Origin: CAYJLW01 sp964370965
GTDB lineage: Bacteria; Actinomycetota; Acidimicrobiia; UBA2766
DNA: 64,000 bases
Assembly: GCA_964370965.1 (NCBI GenBank)
Contig: CAYJLW010000006.1
Span: 1 to 64,000 of the forward strand
Reading direction: 5' to 3'
The first letter of the stretch is position 1, and every line of letters starts with the position of its first letter. Shown here piece by piece: positions 17,906-25,578 of the stretch. A program made the position numbers and the translations under genes. The notes below the pieces were generated by a model. It made no database searches, was not told where the DNA came from, and was given only the letters and a program-made list of their open reading frames with translations.

Positions 17906-18205
17906 GTCTACGAGGTCCGCCTCGGCCGCCGACGCGGCCACGAGCAGAGCGGCGCTCGCCTCGTCGTGGTCGTGCAGACCGACGCCCTCCCCCTCTCCAC
18001 GGTCGTCGTCCTGCCCACGTCCACCCGCGCCCGACCCACGTCCTTCCGCCCGGCGATCTCTGTCAAGGGCGAGACGACACAGGTCCTCACGGAACAGGTC
18101 ACGGCCGTCGACACGGATCGACTCGGCGGCCGCGTGGCGCGCCTCGGAGCCGCGGAACTCGCCCGGGTCGACCAGGCGCTGCGGGACGTGCTCGGACTCT
18201 TCTGA
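17906..18205 (+). CDS. MazF/PemK-family mRNA interferase-like toxin (5' end lost at gap)
   Basis: 99 residues are visible after the gap. They begin VYEVRLGRRRGHEQSG, the usual N-terminal strand of PemK/MazF after the MxRGD start. They continue with LVVVVQTDALPLSTVVVLPTS and VLTEQVTAVDTDRLGG, matching the family core. Members are ribosome-independent endoribonucleases, usually paired with an upstream antitoxin. Neither an intact start codon nor an antitoxin gene is visible. In the left contig the same frame is closed by TGA 17703 with no ATG, GTG or TTG after it. The gene may be N-terminally defective, or the junction may hide its start. Confidence 0.75.
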   Translation, partial: VYEVRLGRRRGHEQSGARLVVVVQTDALPLSTVVVLPTSTRARPTSFRPAISVKGETTQVLTEQVTAVDTDRLGGRVARLGAAELARVDQALRDVLGLF

Positions 18206-18268
18206 TCCCGATGCGCCCGTGCTGCAACCGGTGCCGTGGCCGCGCCGCCCGGTACACTCCATGGCCTC

Positions 18269-18487
18269 ATGCCGCTCTACGCCTACCGCTGCAGCGACTG
18301 CGCCCACGAGTTCGACGACCGGCGCTCGATCGCCGAGCGCGACGCGGCCACCTGTCCCGTCTGCGGGGCCGCCGGCCGGCGCCTCCTCGCCACAGTGAGC
18401 GCCGTGGGCCGCGCCCCGGAACCCCGCTGCGGGGGCGACGTCTGCGCCACCCGCCGCGCGGCCGGCGCCCCCTGCACCCAGGGCTGA
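18269..18487 (+). CDS. FmdB-family zinc-ribbon protein
   Basis: A 72-residue protein starting MPLYAYRCSDCAHEFDDRRS, with CxxC pairs CSDC and CPVC forming a single zinc ribbon. This is the typical FmdB/CxxC_CXXC_SSSS signature, seen as a small regulatory or structural protein in many actinobacteria. The C-terminal tail has extra cysteines (RCGGDVCATRR). Start ATG 18269 matches the family start. The specific role is unknown. Confidence 0.85.
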   Translation: MPLYAYRCSDCAHEFDDRRSIAERDAATCPVCGAAGRRLLATVSAVGRAPEPRCGGDVCATRRAAGAPCTQG

Positions 18488-18516
18488 ACCCGCACCTCCG
18501 GTCGCTTCGACCTCTC

Positions 18517-19125
18517 CTACCGGCTCCGCGACAGGAGCCCGAGGCCGACGATCTCGTTCAGGGTGGTGAGGGCGTCCGCGAGGGGGATGTCGGCGGTGCC
18601 CTCCAGCTCCGCCCGCACGATCGCCCAGCCCATCTCGAAGAGCACGGCGGCGGCGGCGGCGGCGTCGACGGTGGGCCGGATCGTGCCCTCCCGCCTGCCG
18701 GCGTCGAGGGTCTCGGCGAGGAGTCCACGGATGCGACTGCGCTGCATCTCGGCGGCACGCCGGGAGACGTCGCCGCCCACGAGGTTGTCACCGCCGAAGA
18801 GGGAGGCCCGCAACAGCTCGTCGTGGCCATAGTGCGCGGCCGTCGCCTCGACGAGGGCGCGGAGGCGGTCGGGGACGCTGCCGTCCCGGGAAAGGGCGGC
18901 GGACGCCTTCTCCAGGAACCGCTCCAACGACGAACCGACGACGGCGAGGTAGGCGGCCTCCTTGGAGTCGAAGTGGAGGTAGAAGCTCCCCTTGCCCGTG
19001 GCCGCTTCGCGGGTGATGTCCTCGACGGTCGTGCGCCGGTACCCGAAGCGGCGGAAGTTCGCCTCCGCTGCCTCCACGAGGCGGTCCCTGGGCTCGGCGG
19101 CGAGTCCCTCTGAGATCTCGGCCAT
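18517..19125 (-). CDS. TetR-family regulator of the acyl-CoA cluster
   Basis: A 202-residue TetR protein. The HTH is at about residues 30-50 (TVEDITREAATGKGSFYLHF), followed by a helical ligand domain with VLFEMGWAIVRAELEG. ATG 19125 gives a family-like N-terminus. It is divergent from an acyl-CoA dehydrogenase gene, and the 85-bp shared promoter region contains repeated CTGACTG half-sites, so it probably represses the fatty or aromatic acyl-CoA degradation genes to its right. In this family the ligand is often an acyl-CoA, but that is not shown here. Confidence 0.9.
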   Translation of the reverse strand: MAEISEGLAAEPRDRLVEAAEANFRRFGYRRTTVEDITREAATGKGSFYLHFDSKEAAYLAVVGSSLERFLEKASAALSRDGSVPDRLRALVEATAAHYGHDELLRASLFGGDNLVGGDVSRRAAEMQRSRIRGLLAETLDAGRREGTIRPTVDAAAAAAVLFEMGWAIVRAELEGTADIPLADALTTLNEIVGLGLLSRSR

Positions 19126-19143
19126 GCCCGGAGTGTAGCGCAG

Positions 19144-19190
19144 TTGACGACGACTGACTGATCTCGTAGTCTGGTCAACAGTCAGAATCC
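19144..19190 (+). promoter_or_regulatory. Promoter and overlapping operator for the acyl-CoA dehydrogenase operon
   Basis: TTGACG (19144-19149), a 17-bp spacer and TAGTCT (19167-19172) form a sigma70-like promoter. Overlapping it is CTGACTG (about 19154) and inverted CAGTCAG (about 19179), a likely TetR site. A GGGAGGAA ribosome site follows at about 19195. Confidence 0.5.
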
Positions 19191-19210
19191 CCTCGGGAGG
19201 AACGCCCGCG

Positions 19211-20365
19211 ATGTACCCCCGCCAACCCTCGGTGCACCTCACCGAGGAGCACGAGACGTTCCGCAAGTCCGTCGCCGCGTTCGTGGAACGAGAGATCCGC
19301 CCCCACGCCGACGAGTGGGAGTCCGCCGGGGAGTTCCCCCGCGACCTCTTCCGCAAGGCCGCCGACGCCGGCTTCCTCGGCCTCCGCTACGACCCCGCCT
19401 ACGGGGGCAGCGGCCTCGACTTCTTCGCCACGTGCGTCCTCTGCGAGGAGCTCGCCCAGGGCGACACGATCGGCACCGCCGTCGGCCTCCTCGCCCAGTC
19501 CGAGTTCGCCCTCTCGATCCTCGCCGACGAGGCCTCCGACGAGATCAAGGCGGAGTACCTCGCCCCGGCGATCCGGGGCGAGCGCATCGGAGCCATCGGC
19601 GTCACCGAGCCCGGGGCGGGGTCCGACGTCGCCGCCATCGCCACCCGGGCGCGGCGCGACGGCGACGACTACGTGATCTCGGGCCAGAAGACGTTCATCA
19701 CCAACGGCACCCGGGCGGACTTCGTCTCCTTGGCCGTGCGCACCGGCGAGAAGGGCCCCCGGGGCGTCTCCCTCGTCGTCTTCCCCACCGACACGGCGGG
19801 CTTCAGCGTGGGCCGGCGACTCGACAAGCTCGGGGCCCGGGCGTCGGACACGGGCGAGCTCTTCTTCGACGAATGCCGCGTGCCCGTGCGCAACCTCGTG
19901 GGCGAGGAGGGCCGGGGGATGCGCTACATCCTCTCGCACTTCGCCGGCGAGCGCCTCGTGATCGCCGCCTTCGCCGTGGGGGCGATGGAGCACCTCATCG
20001 AGCTCGGCCTCGACTACGCCCGCACCCGGGAGGTCTTCGGCACCACCCTCACGGGCTACCAAACGTGGCGGCACCGCTTCGCCGAGATGGCCACGAAGCT
20101 GGAGGCCACCCGCCTCCTCGCCTACCAGGCGGCCGACCTCCTCAACCGCAGGGAACCCACGGGCGACATGGCCGTCTCGATGGCCAAGCTGCACGCCGCC
20201 GCCGCCGTGAAAGACGTCGCCGCGGAGGTCCTCCAGGTCCACGGCGGCTTCGGGATCATGGAGGAGTCGCCGGTCCCCCGCTACTACCGGGACGTGTCCG
20301 GCTTCGGCATCGGGGCCGGCACGTCCGAGATCATGCGCGAGCTCATCGCGCGGGCACTGGTGTGA
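19211..20365 (+). CDS. Acyl-CoA dehydrogenase
   Basis: A 384-residue FAD enzyme that would introduce the alpha-beta double bond in an acyl-CoA. Family segments are clear: GAIGVTEPGAGSDVAAIATRA (FAD contacts), ISGQKTFITNG, and the C-terminal GGFGIMEESPVPRYYRDV. At the usual catalytic-glutamate position (YEGT in medium-chain enzymes) this protein has GAGTSEI. A Glu is instead found in GERLVIAAFAVG, the position used by isovaleryl-CoA-type enzymes. The gene follows a promoter with a TetR-like site and has a strong ribosome site. A large perfect hairpin ends the unit. Substrate chain type is unknown. Confidence 0.93.
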   Translation: MYPRQPSVHLTEEHETFRKSVAAFVEREIRPHADEWESAGEFPRDLFRKAADAGFLGLRYDPAYGGSGLDFFATCVLCEELAQGDTIGTAVGLLAQSEFALSILADEASDEIKAEYLAPAIRGERIGAIGVTEPGAGSDVAAIATRARRDGDDYVISGQKTFITNGTRADFVSLAVRTGEKGPRGVSLVVFPTDTAGFSVGRRLDKLGARASDTGELFFDECRVPVRNLVGEEGRGMRYILSHFAGERLVIAAFAVGAMEHLIELGLDYARTREVFGTTLTGYQTWRHRFAEMATKLEATRLLAYQAADLLNRREPTGDMAVSMAKLHAAAAVKDVAAEVLQVHGGFGIMEESPVPRYYRDVSGFGIGAGTSEIMRELIARALV

Positions 20366-20372
20366 CGATGTT

Positions 20373-20410
20373 GGAGGCTCACGACTCACGTATGTGAGTC
20401 GTGAGCCTCC
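20373..20410. terminator. Perfect 17-bp hairpin after the acyl-CoA dehydrogenase
   Basis: GGAGGCTCACGACTCAC (20373-20389), loop GTAT, and GTGAGTCGTGAGCCTCC (20394-20410), 7 bp after the stop. The arm start GTTGGAGGCTCAC recurs at 52741-52880, so this belongs to a small family of terminator-like repeats. Confidence 0.75.
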
Positions 20411-20436
20411 GAAGTCGCCACGGCGACGGGGGTTGG

Positions 20437-20520
20437 NNNNNNNNNNCTGGCGGGCGCGGGGGGGGGGGGGGCCCCCCCCCCCCCCCCGGCGGGGGGGCCC
20501 CCCCCCCCAAACCCCCCGGA
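20437..20520. other. Assembly gap (10 N) and G/C homopolymer scar
   Basis: 10 N at 20437-20446 are followed by alternating runs of G and C (about 20457-20518) ending shortly before the amidohydrolase start. The promoter and ribosome region of that gene (GAGAAGGGACGAGAAC at 20520) is therefore only partly reliable. Confidence 0.8.
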
Positions 20521-20536
20521 GAGAAGGGACGAGAAC

Positions 20537-21397
20537 ATGGAACGGGTAGGAGCGGTGGACGCCTGGGCGTCGATCATGGCGCCGGGCACCGCCGAGCGCT
20601 GGCCGGAGCAGTTCTGGCACATCTTCGAGAAGTACGGCGTGGCGGAGCGCTTCCGCAAGGGCTCCACCGTGGAAGAGGTCCTCGCCGAGATGGACGAGGG
20701 CGGCGTCGACGTCATCGTGGCGTCGTCCTTCAAGTTCCTCGACACCTGGGTCGTCGACAACGACGAGAACGCCAAGTACGTCGCCCAGGCCCCCGACCGC
20801 TTCGTGGGCTGCTTCACCGTGGACATCCGGGACCCGATGCCGGCGATGCGCGAGTTCCGGCGCTGCATCGAAGAGCTCGGCTACCGGGCGTTCCGCCTGG
20901 AGCCCTACCAGTTCGGCGACGGCCGCACCTGGGCGCCGCCGCCCACCGACCGCATCTACTGGCCGTTCTACGTGGCCTGCTGCGAGTACGACGTCCCGCT
21001 CTGCATCCAGGTGGGCCACACCGGCCCCCTCCTGCCGTCGGAGTGCGGCCGGCCCATCTACCTCGACGAGGTCGCCCTCACCTTCCCTGACCTGCGCATC
21101 CTCGGCACCCACGTGGGCAACCCGTGGGAGGAGGAGATGATGATCCTGGCCTGGAAGCACCCGAACGTCTACGTGGAGACGTCCGCCCGGCCGGCCCGCC
21201 ACTGGCCCGAGAGCCTGCGCCGCTTCGCCGGCGGCTACGGCCAGGACAAGATCATCTGGGGCACCGACTACCCCCTCCTGCCCTTCAAACGCACCGTCGA
21301 CGACGTCTACGACTGCGGCTTCTCCCCGGAGGCGACCCGCAAGATCCTGCGCGACAACGCCTTGCGCGTGTTCAAGATCGACCCGAAGGAGCGCTGA
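20537..21397 (+). CDS. Amidohydrolase-family 2 (ACMSD-like TIM barrel) protein
   Basis: A 286-residue protein of the metal-dependent amidohydrolase/decarboxylase type. The C-terminal signature IIWGTDYPLLPFKRTVDDV and the barrel strands GTHVGNPWEEEM and CIQVGHTGPLLPSE are clear. The N-terminal HxH metal pair normally found in IDxHxH is missing, replaced by VDAWASI, as in a subset of actinobacterial homologues, so metal binding may be altered. The stop overlaps the next start (TGATG), which places it in an operon with the following acyl-CoA dehydrogenase and dehydrogenase genes. A role in acyl or aromatic acid breakdown is likely. Confidence 0.85.
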   Translation: MERVGAVDAWASIMAPGTAERWPEQFWHIFEKYGVAERFRKGSTVEEVLAEMDEGGVDVIVASSFKFLDTWVVDNDENAKYVAQAPDRFVGCFTVDIRDPMPAMREFRRCIEELGYRAFRLEPYQFGDGRTWAPPPTDRIYWPFYVACCEYDVPLCIQVGHTGPLLPSECGRPIYLDEVALTFPDLRILGTHVGNPWEEEMMILAWKHPNVYVETSARPARHWPESLRRFAGGYGQDKIIWGTDYPLLPFKRTVDDVYDCGFSPEATRKILRDNALRVFKIDPKER

Positions 21398-22551
21398 TGG
21401 ACATCCTGCTCACCAAGGAGCAACTCGCCCTCAAAGCCGAGGTGCGCGAGTACCTCGACGACGCCTACCCGCCCGAGCGGGTCCTGCAGATGGAGCGCGA
21501 CGAGGAGTACCCCGAGGAGTTCTCCGCCGAGTGCGCCCAACGGGGCTGGACGGGCATCCCCGTCCCCACCGAGTACGGCGGCCGCGGCGGGGGCGTCCTG
21601 GACCTCTGCGTGTTCGTGGAGGAGGTCGCCCGCACCTGCATCTCCCTCTCGACCCTGTACATCAGCGGGACGATCTTCGGCTCCCACGCCCTCGACATCG
21701 CCGGCACCGAGGCCCAGAAGGAGAAGTGGCTCCCCCGCATCGCGTCGGGCGAGATGCGTTTCGCCCTGGCGATGTCGGAGCCCGCGGCGGGGTCGGACTT
21801 CGCTTCCATGCTCACCCGGGCCGGGCCCGTCGGGGACGCCATGTGGCGCATCGACGGCATGAAGGCGCCCATCTCGGGCGCCGAGCGCGCCGACCTCGTC
21901 ATCACGGCCGCCCGCACCGCCACCCACGAAGGCGCGTCCCGTCAGAAGGGGATCTCGCTGTTCGTCGTGGAGGCGGCCACGCCCGGCATGACGTTCCGGC
22001 GACGCCGGTACGCGGCGATGAAGGCCCTCATGGTGAACGAGGTCCACTACGAGGACTGCCGGGTGCACGAGTCCGCGTTCCTCGGCGATCCCGACGACGG
22101 CTGGATGAACCTCGCCCGCCTCATGGACATCGAGCGCACCGCGGCCTCCGCGCAGATGGTGGGCGTCGCCCAGGCCACGCTCGACGACGCCGTCGCCTAC
22201 GCCCAGGAGCGACGCCAGTACGGCAACCCGATCGGCCACTTCCAGGGAATCAGCCACCCCCTCGCCGACGCCCTCACGGACGTCAACGCCTCCCGCGTCC
22301 TCATCCACGCCGCCGCCCGCAAGCGGGACCTCGAGGGTCCCTGCCCCAAGGAGGCGTCAATGGCGAAGCTCTTCGCCACGAACATGGCGTTCCGGGTGGC
22401 GAACTCGGCGATGCAGACCGCCGGGGCCGTGGGCTACGAGGCCGACTCGCCCTTCGTGCGCCGCCTCCTCGAGGCCCGGGGCGGGGAGCTCGGGGGGGGT
22501 ACCAGTCAGATCCAGCGCAACATCATCGCCCGCTTCATGGGGCTGCGGTGA
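21397..22551 (+). CDS. Acyl-CoA dehydrogenase
   Basis: A 384-residue acyl-CoA dehydrogenase beginning MDILLTKEQLALKAEVREYL. Flavin-contact segment FALAMSEPAAGSDFASM, substrate-side region YAQERRQYGNPIGHFQGI and the C-terminal GGTSQIQRNIIARFMG are all in place. As in the first dehydrogenase of this cluster, the usual catalytic Glu position is Gly (ELGGGTSQI), while a Glu is present in MDIERTAASAQMVG. It overlaps the preceding amidohydrolase by one base and the following alcohol dehydrogenase by four (GTGA), so the three are translationally coupled. Confidence 0.93.
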   Translation: MDILLTKEQLALKAEVREYLDDAYPPERVLQMERDEEYPEEFSAECAQRGWTGIPVPTEYGGRGGGVLDLCVFVEEVARTCISLSTLYISGTIFGSHALDIAGTEAQKEKWLPRIASGEMRFALAMSEPAAGSDFASMLTRAGPVGDAMWRIDGMKAPISGAERADLVITAARTATHEGASRQKGISLFVVEAATPGMTFRRRRYAAMKALMVNEVHYEDCRVHESAFLGDPDDGWMNLARLMDIERTAASAQMVGVAQATLDDAVAYAQERRQYGNPIGHFQGISHPLADALTDVNASRVLIHAAARKRDLEGPCPKEASMAKLFATNMAFRVANSAMQTAGAVGYEADSPFVRRLLEARGGELGGGTSQIQRNIIARFMGLR

Positions 22552-23558
22552 AGGCCCTCGTCTACGGCGGGCCCGGCCACATCGCCCTCGCCGACGTGGC
22601 CGACCCGGCACCGGGGCCGGGCGAGGTCCTCGTCGAGGTGGGTGCCGCCGGGGTGTGCGGCACCGACCACCACCTCGTCGCCGGCGAGCTCGGCGTCCCA
22701 CCGGGGACGATCCCCGGCCACGAGGTCGCCGGCGTCGTCGTCGGCGTCGGCGTCGGCGTCGCGGACTGGCGGGCGGGCGAGCGGGTGACGTCCTACGGTC
22801 AGGTCGTCTGCGGCGCCTGCCCGGCCTGCCTGGGCGGCCACGCGAACCGCTGCCTCCGCCCCGTCGGCGTCGGGATGGCCCGCCCGGGTGGTTTCGCCGA
22901 GCGCTTCACCGTCCCCGCCGGGTGCCTGGTCCGCCTCCCCGACGACGTCGCCGACGACGTGGGCGCGATCGCCACGGACGCGATCGCCACACCGTTCCAC
23001 GCCCTCACGGCCGTGGGCCGCATCACCGCCGGAGAGACGGTCGTCGTGGTGGGCTGCGGCGGTCTCGGCACCCACGCCGTCCTCCTCGCGCGTCTCGCCG
23101 GGGCGGGCCGGGTCGTCGGCGTCGACCCCTCGCCCGCAGCCCGCGACGCCGCCGGTGCCGCCGGTGCGGACGCGGTCTTCGACCCGTCCGCTGAGGAGGC
23201 GCCCGGCAAGGCCCTGCGCGCTCTCGCCCGGGGCGCCACCATCGCGCTGGAGTGCGTGGGCCGGGCCGAGACCGTCGAGCTCGCCTGTGAAGCGCTGGCG
23301 CCGGGCGGCCGTCTCGTCGTCGTGGGCGTGGGCGGCGACCGGCCCCGGCTGCCGCCGATGACCCGCTTCATCGCCTCCGAGCTCACCGTGCTGGGATCCT
23401 TCGGCTCCACGCCGGCGGAGATCCACACGGTCGTGGGCCTGATCGCCGCCGGGCGCCTGGACGTGTCCCGCTCCGTGGGCCGCCGCGTCCCGCTCGCCGA
23501 CGGCGCCGCGGTCTTCGCCGCCCCCCCCGCCCCCGCACGAACCGTGCTCGTCCCGTGA
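22548..23558 (+). CDS. Zinc-dependent medium-chain alcohol dehydrogenase
   Basis: A 336-residue NAD(P)-dependent dehydrogenase. The catalytic zinc ligand Cys37 lies in CGTDHH, with GHE further on. The structural zinc site has four cysteines (CGACPACLGGHANRC). The Rossmann motif is VVVVGCGGLGTHAV. GTG 22548 overlaps the previous stop and gives the standard start MKALVYGGPG. It probably oxidises an alcohol or hydroxyacyl intermediate of the pathway encoded by the operon. The C-terminal region is Ala/Pro-rich (AAPPAPARTVLVP) but not truncated. Confidence 0.92.
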   Translation: MKALVYGGPGHIALADVADPAPGPGEVLVEVGAAGVCGTDHHLVAGELGVPPGTIPGHEVAGVVVGVGVGVADWRAGERVTSYGQVVCGACPACLGGHANRCLRPVGVGMARPGGFAERFTVPAGCLVRLPDDVADDVGAIATDAIATPFHALTAVGRITAGETVVVVGCGGLGTHAVLLARLAGAGRVVGVDPSPAARDAAGAAGADAVFDPSAEEAPGKALRALARGATIALECVGRAETVELACEALAPGGRLVVVGVGGDRPRLPPMTRFIASELTVLGSFGSTPAEIHTVVGLIAAGRLDVSRSVGRRVPLADGAAVFAAPPAPARTVLVP

Positions 23559-23642
23559 ACCCACACCAGCGCGCGCGAACAGACGACACACGCCAACCAC
23601 GCCCACCTCATGGCGCGATCCGCCGACCGTGAAAGGAGACCC

Positions 23643-24419
23643 ATGGCCGACGACATCCTCCTCGACGTGAGTGACGGGGTCGCCACCGTCACCCTCAACC
23701 GGCCCGACGACCTGAACACGCTGGCGATCGACACCGTGGGCCTGCTCGTGGACGTCCTCAGGGAGGCCGCCGCCTCCCCCGCCCGGGTCGTCGTCCTCGC
23801 GGGGGCGGGCCGCGTGTTCTGCGCCGGCGCCGACCAGGCCGAGATGCGCCCCCGCGAGGCGACGGAGTGGGAGCCGATCGTGCGCCACTACCTCGACCCC
23901 ATCCGGACGATCGTCGGGATGGACAAGCCCGTGATCGCCGCCCTCCACGGCGACACCGTGGGCGGCGGCCTCGGCCTCGCCATGGCCTGCGACGTCCGCC
24001 TCGCCGCCGACGGCATCCGCCTCGGCGCCCCCTTCACCCGCATCGGCCTCGCCGGCTGCGACATGTCCACCGGCTGGTTCCTCCCCCGCCTCGTCGGCCT
24101 CGGGGCCGCCACCGAGCTCATGTTCACAGGTCGCCTCGTGGACGCCGAAGAGGCGCTCCGCCTCGGCCTCGTCCACCGGGTCGTGCCCGCGGACGCCTTC
24201 CCGGCCGAGGTCACGAAATGGGCGACGCGAATGGCGGCCGGGCCGCCCCTCGCCCACGCCTGGACGAAGCGGGCGATCCACCGCTCCCTGGGCGTGGACA
24301 TGGACGGCGAGTTCGAGTTCGAGATCTTCGCCCAAGTGCAGTGCCTCACGACCGCGGACCACGCGGAGGGCGTCTCTGCCTTCAAGGAGAAGCGCCGCCC
24401 GGAGTTCCACGGTGCTTGA
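23643..24419 (+). CDS. Enoyl-CoA hydratase/isomerase
   Basis: A 258-residue crotonase-fold enzyme that would hydrate the enoyl-CoA made by the dehydrogenases. The oxyanion-hole segments AGAGRVFCAGADQAEM and HGDTVGGGLGLAMACDVRLAA are present. The C-terminal EGVSAFKEKRRPEFHG closes the family fold. In the active-site helix the classical Glu pair is not obvious (FTRIGLAGCDMSTGWFLPRL), so a hydratase assignment is tentative within the superfamily. ATG 23643 has GAAAGGAG six bases before it. The gene overlaps the next by 8 bp. Confidence 0.9.
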   Translation: MADDILLDVSDGVATVTLNRPDDLNTLAIDTVGLLVDVLREAAASPARVVVLAGAGRVFCAGADQAEMRPREATEWEPIVRHYLDPIRTIVGMDKPVIAALHGDTVGGGLGLAMACDVRLAADGIRLGAPFTRIGLAGCDMSTGWFLPRLVGLGAATELMFTGRLVDAEEALRLGLVHRVVPADAFPAEVTKWATRMAAGPPLAHAWTKRAIHRSLGVDMDGEFEFEIFAQVQCLTTADHAEGVSAFKEKRRPEFHGA

Positions 24420-25560
24420 GCTCACGGACGCCCAGGGCGAGTTCCGGGCAGAGGTCGCCCGCTTCGCCGCCGCCGAGGTCGCCCCGCACGTCGCCGAGTG
24501 GGACGACGCCGAGGCTTACCCCCGCCACCTCTTCCCCGTCCTGGGCAAGCTGGGCTGGCTGGGCGTCGGCATCGACGAGTCCCTCGGCGGCTCCGGCGGC
24601 GGGCCCGTGGAGCGCTGCATCCTCATCGAGGAGATGGCCCGAGTGTCCCCGGGCGTCGCCCTCGGCGCGTACGTGCACATGGTCCTCGCCGCCGGCGCCC
24701 TCGCCGTCGTCGCCTCGCCGGAACTGGCCGCCGAGCACCTCCCGGACCTCCTCGCCGGCGACCGGGTGGGCGCCTGGGCGTACGCCGAACCGGACTCCGG
24801 CGCGGACGTCACCCAGGTGCGCCTCCGGGCCCGGCGCGACGGCGACCGCTTCGTCCTCGACGGCACGAAGCTCTACATCACGAACGCCACGTTCGCCGAC
24901 GACATCCTCGTCGTCGCCCGCAGCGCCGAGGAGCCGGGCACCCTGAGGGGCCTCAGCGTCCTCCTCGTGGACGGCGACACGCCCGGGCTCACGCGCTCGC
25001 CGATGCGCAAGCTCGGCATGCGGGCCTCCGAGACGGCCGAGTTGCACTTCGACGGCTGCCGCGTCGCCGCCGACCGCCTCGTGGGCGGCGAGGGCTCCGG
25101 CTTCCGGGAGTGCCTCGCCGTGCTCACCGAAGGCCGCATCTACGGCGGCGCCCTCGCCTGCGGCCTCGCCCGAGGCGCCCTCGACGCCGCCGTCTCCCAC
25201 GTCATGACCCGGGAGCAGTTCGGCGGCCCCCTCGGCCTCCAGCAGGCTGTGCGCTTCCACGTCGCCGACATGACCGCCCGCCTCCGGGGCGCCCGCAGCC
25301 TCGTCTACGAGGCGGCCGCCGCCCTCGCCGCCGGGCGCCTCGTGAGCGCGGACGCGTCGGTCGCCAAGCTCGTGGCCTCCGAGACCGCCACGTGGATCGC
25401 CGAACGCGCCCTGCACCTCCACGGCGCCCAAGGCTTCATGATGGAGAGCCCCGTGGCGCGCTACTACCGGGACTGCAAGGTCCTCGAGTACGGCGAGGGC
25501 GCCAACGAGATCCAGCGCGAGATGATCTTCAAGGCCGTGGCGGGCGGCTACCGGCCGTAG
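24412..25560 (+). CDS. Acyl-CoA dehydrogenase
   Basis: A 382-residue acyl-CoA dehydrogenase starting at GTG 24412, inside the end of the hydratase gene. Flavin segment GAWAYAEPDSGADVTQVRLRA, KLYITNATFADD, and C-terminal HGAQGFMMESPVARYYRD. Unlike the other two dehydrogenases here, it keeps a Glu at the classical catalytic position (EYGEGANEIQREM), typical of medium- or short-chain enzymes. It is the last gene of the plus-strand catabolic operon and converges on gadB. Confidence 0.93.
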   Translation: MLELTDAQGEFRAEVARFAAAEVAPHVAEWDDAEAYPRHLFPVLGKLGWLGVGIDESLGGSGGGPVERCILIEEMARVSPGVALGAYVHMVLAAGALAVVASPELAAEHLPDLLAGDRVGAWAYAEPDSGADVTQVRLRARRDGDRFVLDGTKLYITNATFADDILVVARSAEEPGTLRGLSVLLVDGDTPGLTRSPMRKLGMRASETAELHFDGCRVAADRLVGGEGSGFRECLAVLTEGRIYGGALACGLARGALDAAVSHVMTREQFGGPLGLQQAVRFHVADMTARLRGARSLVYEAAAALAAGRLVSADASVAKLVASETATWIAERALHLHGAQGFMMESPVARYYRDCKVLEYGEGANEIQREMIFKAVAGGYRP

Positions 25561-25578
25561 GGACGGGGGGCCTCCACA

